Assembly: GCF_011383005.1 (NCBI RefSeq)
Contig: NZ_CP049935.1
Location: 3,224,001 to 3,288,000, forward strand
Length of the DNA: 64,000 nt
Reading direction: 5' to 3'
DNA from: Phycicoccus sp. HDW14
GTDB lineage: Bacteria; Actinomycetota; Actinomycetes; Actinomycetales; Dermatophilaceae
Position numbers and translations under genes: made by a program
Shown: one piece after another, positions 62,005 through 64,000 of the stretch
Layout of the letters: the number at the start of each line of letters is the position of its first letter
How positions within the stretch are numbered: position 1 is the stretch's first letter
Notes under the pieces: generated by a model
Databases searched by the model: none
Told to the model about the DNA's origin: nothing
Seen by the model: only the letters and a program-made list of their open reading frames with translations

Positions 62005-62050
62005 GACGAGGCCCCCGGTCGCGGATCGCTCCACGGCCGGGGGCCTCGTC
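62005..62050. terminator. Inverted-repeat terminator of the nuclease gene
   Basis: GACGAGGCCCCCGG (62005-62018) and CCGGGGGCCTCGTC (62037-62050) form a perfect 14-base stem. It lies just past the nuclease stop on the minus strand. Confidence 0.7.
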
Positions 62051-62055
62051 GTCGG

Positions 62056-64000
62056 TCAGCGCAGGCGCAGCGTCGACGTCACCGACTGACCCGTCGCGGG
62101 CAGCGTGGTGCCCAGCGCGTACGTGCCCTTGGCCAGGCCGGACGTGCGGACCGCACCGACCCAGAGTGGCCCGACGGCCGACAGGGTGGTCCGGGACACC
62201 ACCGTCGAGCCCTGCGTCAGCGTGACGACGGGCGCGGCGGTGGAGGCGAACCGGCCGTCGCAGTCACGGACGAGGGCGATGACCGGCACCGGAACCCCGC
62301 GCGACAGCGTGAGCGTCGACCCGGCCGTGGGCACGACGTCGAGGCGGTACTCGACGACGACCTGCGCGGTCGTGGTCGCCACGTTGCCCCGGCTGTCGGT
62401 GACGGTGACCGTCGCCGTGTGCTGCCCGGCCGTCGCGTACGTGTGCCCGATGGTGCGGGTGCCGGTGACGCCCTCGACCGTCGAGGTCGTGCCGTCACCC
62501 CACTCGACCTTCACCGTCGCCGTGTCGCGCGGGTCGGTGACCGTGACCTTGAGCTGGGCGTTGTCCCGACCGCAGGAGACCGAGCCGTCGACGAACGCGG
62601 CGTCGACGCGCGGCGGGCCGTCCGGGGCGAGCCCGACGATCACCGGGTCGTGGTCCGAGACGCGGTACTGGTCGGGCGCGTAGAGCGAGCCGACCTGGGC
62701 CGCGGACTTGAACTCCGTGTTGTAGTCGAGGATCGCCGGCTCGTCGGAGTTGATGTGGTAGTCACCGACCCCGGTCACCTGCCCGACGAGCGACGCCGAG
62801 CCGAGCGCGTGGTCGAGGTAGCCCCACTGCCCGTCGAAGGCGTACGAGTAGGCGTCCTCGCCCTGGTACTTGCGCACGAGGTTGGTGAAGCCGCCCGCCT
62901 CGAGGGTGCGGATCGGGTCCTCCTTGGCGTAGGAGTTGTAGTCGCCGACGAGCAGGACGTCGTCGTCACCGGTGCCGGTGGGGTCGGTGCCGAGCCACTG
63001 CAGCAGCGCCTTGACCGAGTTGGTCCGGACGACGTTGCAGTTGCCCTGTCCGTCACCGGCATCCGCGACCTCGCAGGCCGAGCCCTTGGACTTCAGGTGG
63101 TTGACGTCGACGATGAACACGCCGCCGGTCGCGTTGACCTTCCACGCCTGGGCGAGGGAGGGACGGGCCCGCGGGGCGCTGTCGCCGCCGTTGACGAACT
63201 CCGGGGTGTTGAGCACCGAGGTGTTGCCGACCGGCGTGACGACGGACGGCTTGTAGATCGTCCCGACCTTGATGGCGTCCGAGCCGAGCACGTCGGTGCC
63301 ACCGGTGCGGGCGTCGACGTCGAGGTACGCGTACGTCCCCGGCGCCGTGGCCGCGTTGAGCCGCCCGACGAGGTCGGCGAGCGCGCTGCTCGGGCCGTAC
63401 CCGTCGTTCTCGATCTCGTTGACGCCGAACACGTCCGCGTCGAGCGCCTTCATCGCGGCGACCGTCTTGGCCGCCTGCCGCTCGAACTCCGCCGCGTTGT
63501 TCGCGCCGCGGCAGTCGGTGGCGGCACCGGCCGTCCCGGCGGTGCAGCCGGAGAAGGTGTTGAAGTAGTTGAGCAGGTTCATCCCGACGACCTGGACGTC
63601 GCCGCCCACGTCCGGCACGGACGACGGCCGCGGGTTGGCCGCCTCGAAGCGGATGCCGGCACCGGTCTGGTCGACCGGCCGCAGCCGGTAGGCGTTGCCG
63701 CTGGCGGCGTTCCCGGCCCACGTGTAGGTCATGACGCCGGTGGCGCCGGTGACGGTGTCGCCGCCGCGCAGGGTGTTCTCGGCCGACAGCGGCTGCCCGC
63801 CACGACCCCAGATGATCGGGTCGGGGTTCTGGGCCTGGGTGGCGTCGTCGACGATCAGGCGGTTGAGGGTGTTGGCCGCCTGGAGGGCGAGGGCCTCGGG
63901 ACCCGGGGCGACGACGTTGGTCGGCTGGCGCAGGCGCCCACCGGAGGAGACGACGACCTGGCCGAAGCGGCCGAGCTGGAAGTGCTCGGTGACCGACAGG
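62056..64000 (-). CDS. ExeM/NucH-type extracellular endonuclease (5' end outside window)
   Basis: The reading frame is open to the window edge and the true start is upstream (beyond 64000 on this strand). The visible part is at least 647 residues. An N-terminal segment (HFQLGRFGQVVVSSGGRL, NPDPIIWGRGGQPLSAENTL) is typical of ExeM/NucH nucleases. An endonuclease/exonuclease/phosphatase domain follows, with VGMNLLNYFNTFSG, VFGVNEIENDGYGP, FIVDVNHLKSKGSAC, VLLVGDYNSYAKEDPI and YRVSDHDPVIVGL. A PKD-like domain (WGDGTTSTVEGVTG, HTYATAGQHTATVTV) and a further beta domain end the protein. It is probably a secreted DNase for nutrient use. Confidence 0.9.
   Translation of the reverse strand, partial: LSVTEHFQLGRFGQVVVSSGGRLRQPTNVVAPGPEALALQAANTLNRLIVDDATQAQNPDPIIWGRGGQPLSAENTLRGGDTVTGATGVMTYTWAGNAASGNAYRLRPVDQTGAGIRFEAANPRPSSVPDVGGDVQVVGMNLLNYFNTFSGCTAGTAGAATDCRGANNAAEFERQAAKTVAAMKALDADVFGVNEIENDGYGPSSALADLVGRLNAATAPGTYAYLDVDARTGGTDVLGSDAIKVGTIYKPSVVTPVGNTSVLNTPEFVNGGDSAPRARPSLAQAWKVNATGGVFIVDVNHLKSKGSACEVADAGDGQGNCNVVRTNSVKALLQWLGTDPTGTGDDDVLLVGDYNSYAKEDPIRTLEAGGFTNLVRKYQGEDAYSYAFDGQWGYLDHALGSASLVGQVTGVGDYHINSDEPAILDYNTEFKSAAQVGSLYAPDQYRVSDHDPVIVGLAPDGPPRVDAAFVDGSVSCGRDNAQLKVTVTDPRDTATVKVEWGDGTTSTVEGVTGTRTIGHTYATAGQHTATVTVTDSRGNVATTTAQVVVEYRLDVVPTAGSTLTLSRGVPVPVIALVRDCDGRFASTAAPVVTLTQGSTVVSRTTLSAVGPLWVGAVRTSGLAKGTYALGTTLPATGQSVTSTLRLR

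Overview
The window is very GC-rich DNA (well above 65% by eye) with GTG starts, GTGA/ATGA start-stop overlaps, leaderless promoters and a gene set typical of Actinomycetota: a SigB/SigF-type sigma factor, a GAF-ANTAR regulator, DinB/mycothiol-type and DUF2510 proteins, and a chaplin-like surface protein. A Micrococcales genome, plausibly Intrasporangiaceae, is my inference; no rRNA or tRNA gene is present to test it. I see no insertion sequence, prophage or CRISPR array. The window looks like chromosomal backbone interleaved with catabolic islands.

Layout. 1-6.3 kb: a partial methyltransferase, a DUF808 membrane protein, an oxidoreductase, a sigma factor, a serine hydrolase and a DUF2510 protein. 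6.3-10.3 kb: an aldehyde dehydrogenase, DUF779 and OsmC run, with a GAF regulator upstream. 10.4-14.6 kb: a GNAT protein, an RseB-like secreted protein coupled to a two-gene ABC exporter, and a lipase. 14.7-24.1 kb: a sugar locus, with DeoR and GH4 glycosidase divergent from PfkB kinase, sugar ABC importer and a large secreted PIG-L deacetylase carrying carbohydrate-binding domains. 24.2-39.6 kb: mostly single genes (ABC-F, DUF2256 with a phosphoesterase, peroxiredoxin, amino acid permease, a WYL regulator with an Imm5-like protein, an AAA ATPase, rhodanese, an M15-like peptidase, Fpg, an App1-type phosphatase, GAF-ANTAR, a fructosamine-kinase-like protein and an HprK/PqqD-like protein). 39.7-42.2 kb: a six-repeat chaplin-like, sortase-anchored protein and a secreted companion. 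42.3-47.6 kb: a dienelactone hydrolase, MazG, a LON-N protein, a NagA-CBS-SLC13 transporter run and an M50 peptidase. 47.7-53.3 kb: a second sugar ABC importer divergent from a ROK repressor and ROK kinase, with a perfect palindromic operator between them. 53.4-55 kb: a DEAD-box helicase. 55.1-61.9 kb: an apparent aromatic-catabolism island (IclR and amidohydrolase divergent from CoA-transferase, citryl-CoA-lyase-like protein, LigB, LigA and a reductase). 62-64 kb: an ExeM/NucH-type secreted nuclease running off the window.

Two window-wide signals stand out. First, eleven genes are interrupted by thirteen single-base deletions, every one in a C or G run of three to seven expected bases. This looks like systematic under-calling of homopolymers in the sequence, not gene decay, so I annotate those genes as intact with a noted frameshift. 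Second, intergenic spaces carry several classes of long, near-perfect palindromes, two of them dispersed families (three copies of one, two of the other), mostly at gene 3' ends. They probably act as terminators or REP-like elements.

The strongest candidate for an undescribed pathway is the 55.1-61.9 kb island. It combines a two-subunit LigAB-type ring-cleavage dioxygenase with CoA activation and a citryl-CoA-lyase-like C-C cleavage in place of a visible hydratase/aldolase pair. Two matched CGGAC-N4-GTCCG sites in the divergent promoter are likely IclR operators.
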